Source: Nephromyces sp. MM_2019 (lineage: Eukaryota > Apicomplexa > Aconoidasida > Nephromycida). Taken from it: 64,000 bases of DNA. The translations under genes were made by a program, and so were the position numbers. Below are positions 63,851 to 64,000 of this stretch, one piece after another. Position 1 is the stretch's first letter; the number at the start of each line of letters is the position of its first letter. The stretch is from the NCBI GenBank assembly GCA_015657535.1, contig JADHZB010000486.1, positions 27,732 to 91,731 of the forward strand, read 5' to 3'. Below the pieces are notes generated by a model. That model saw only the letters and a list, made by a program, of their open reading frames with translations. It searched no databases and was not told the origin of the DNA.

Positions 63851-64000
63851 ACATTATACATACATACTTAATATACACACATACAACGCCAAAAATATAT
63901 GAAAATGAAAAACAATATATCTCAACCTTATATAAATATTATTGAAAAAAGTTTCTCAATATATTTGTCTGTTTGTATATATATATATATATATATATAT
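63851..64000. other. Window end, AT run
   Basis: The last 150 bases are non-coding and end in a pure AT dinucleotide run from about 63976. No telomere repeat is visible. Confidence 0.7.

Overview
This window is eukaryotic nuclear DNA: strongly A+T-rich, dense in short GT...AG introns, with genes on both strands. I reconstructed 19 protein-coding genes by joining exons by hand, checking that the reading phase was kept at every junction and that the protein matched a family I know. The gene set fits an intron-rich protist. An alveolate, perhaps apicomplexan-like, is my best guess: there is a type II membrane polypeptide GalNAc-transferase, a single-exon cytochrome c-type heme lyase and a typical uL14 ribosomal protein. 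I cannot prove the lineage from one window. It is not a typical Cryptosporidium, because introns are abundant and a cytochrome c lyase is present.

Layout, left to right: RPB5 (+); an SDR dehydrogenase ending in a likely peroxisomal signal (-); an unidentified gene (-); cytochrome c-type heme lyase (+); a U2AF65-like splicing factor (+); a small N-myristoylation-motif protein (+); CPSF2/CPSF100 (-); ribosomal protein L23/uL14 (-); a ppGalNAc-transferase (-); a Tim10-like small Tim (+); an MFS transporter cut into about 19 tiny exons (-); an unidentified 102-residue protein (-); a short RPC4-like protein (+); ECM29, 23 exons over 11 kb (+); an unidentified gene with a C-terminal HPG...WSCC...GC motif (+); ESF1 (+); RRP6/EXOSC10 (+); MND1 (-); and an INTS4-like Integrator subunit (+) whose 3' half is full of low-complexity sequence and minisatellites.

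Functionally the window leans to RNA metabolism: RNA polymerase subunits (RPB5, RPC4-like), splicing (U2AF65-like), 3' end processing (CPSF100, INTS4-like), ribosome and rRNA processing (uL14, ESF1, RRP6). The rest covers mitochondrial biogenesis (heme lyase, small Tim), proteasome quality control (ECM29), meiotic recombination (MND1), O-glycosylation and transport. The genes look like independent housekeeping loci, not an operon-like system. I found no CRISPR array, transposon, rRNA, tRNA or convincing ncRNA.

The most unusual features are the micro-exon MFS gene (exons of 13, 13, 15, 17, 21 and 22 nt), the INTS4-like gene whose terminal 60-nt exon sits between a GT minisatellite and a CA minisatellite, a U2AF65-like protein apparently lacking RRM2, and a C-terminal SHL tripeptide on the DHRS4-like dehydrogenase.
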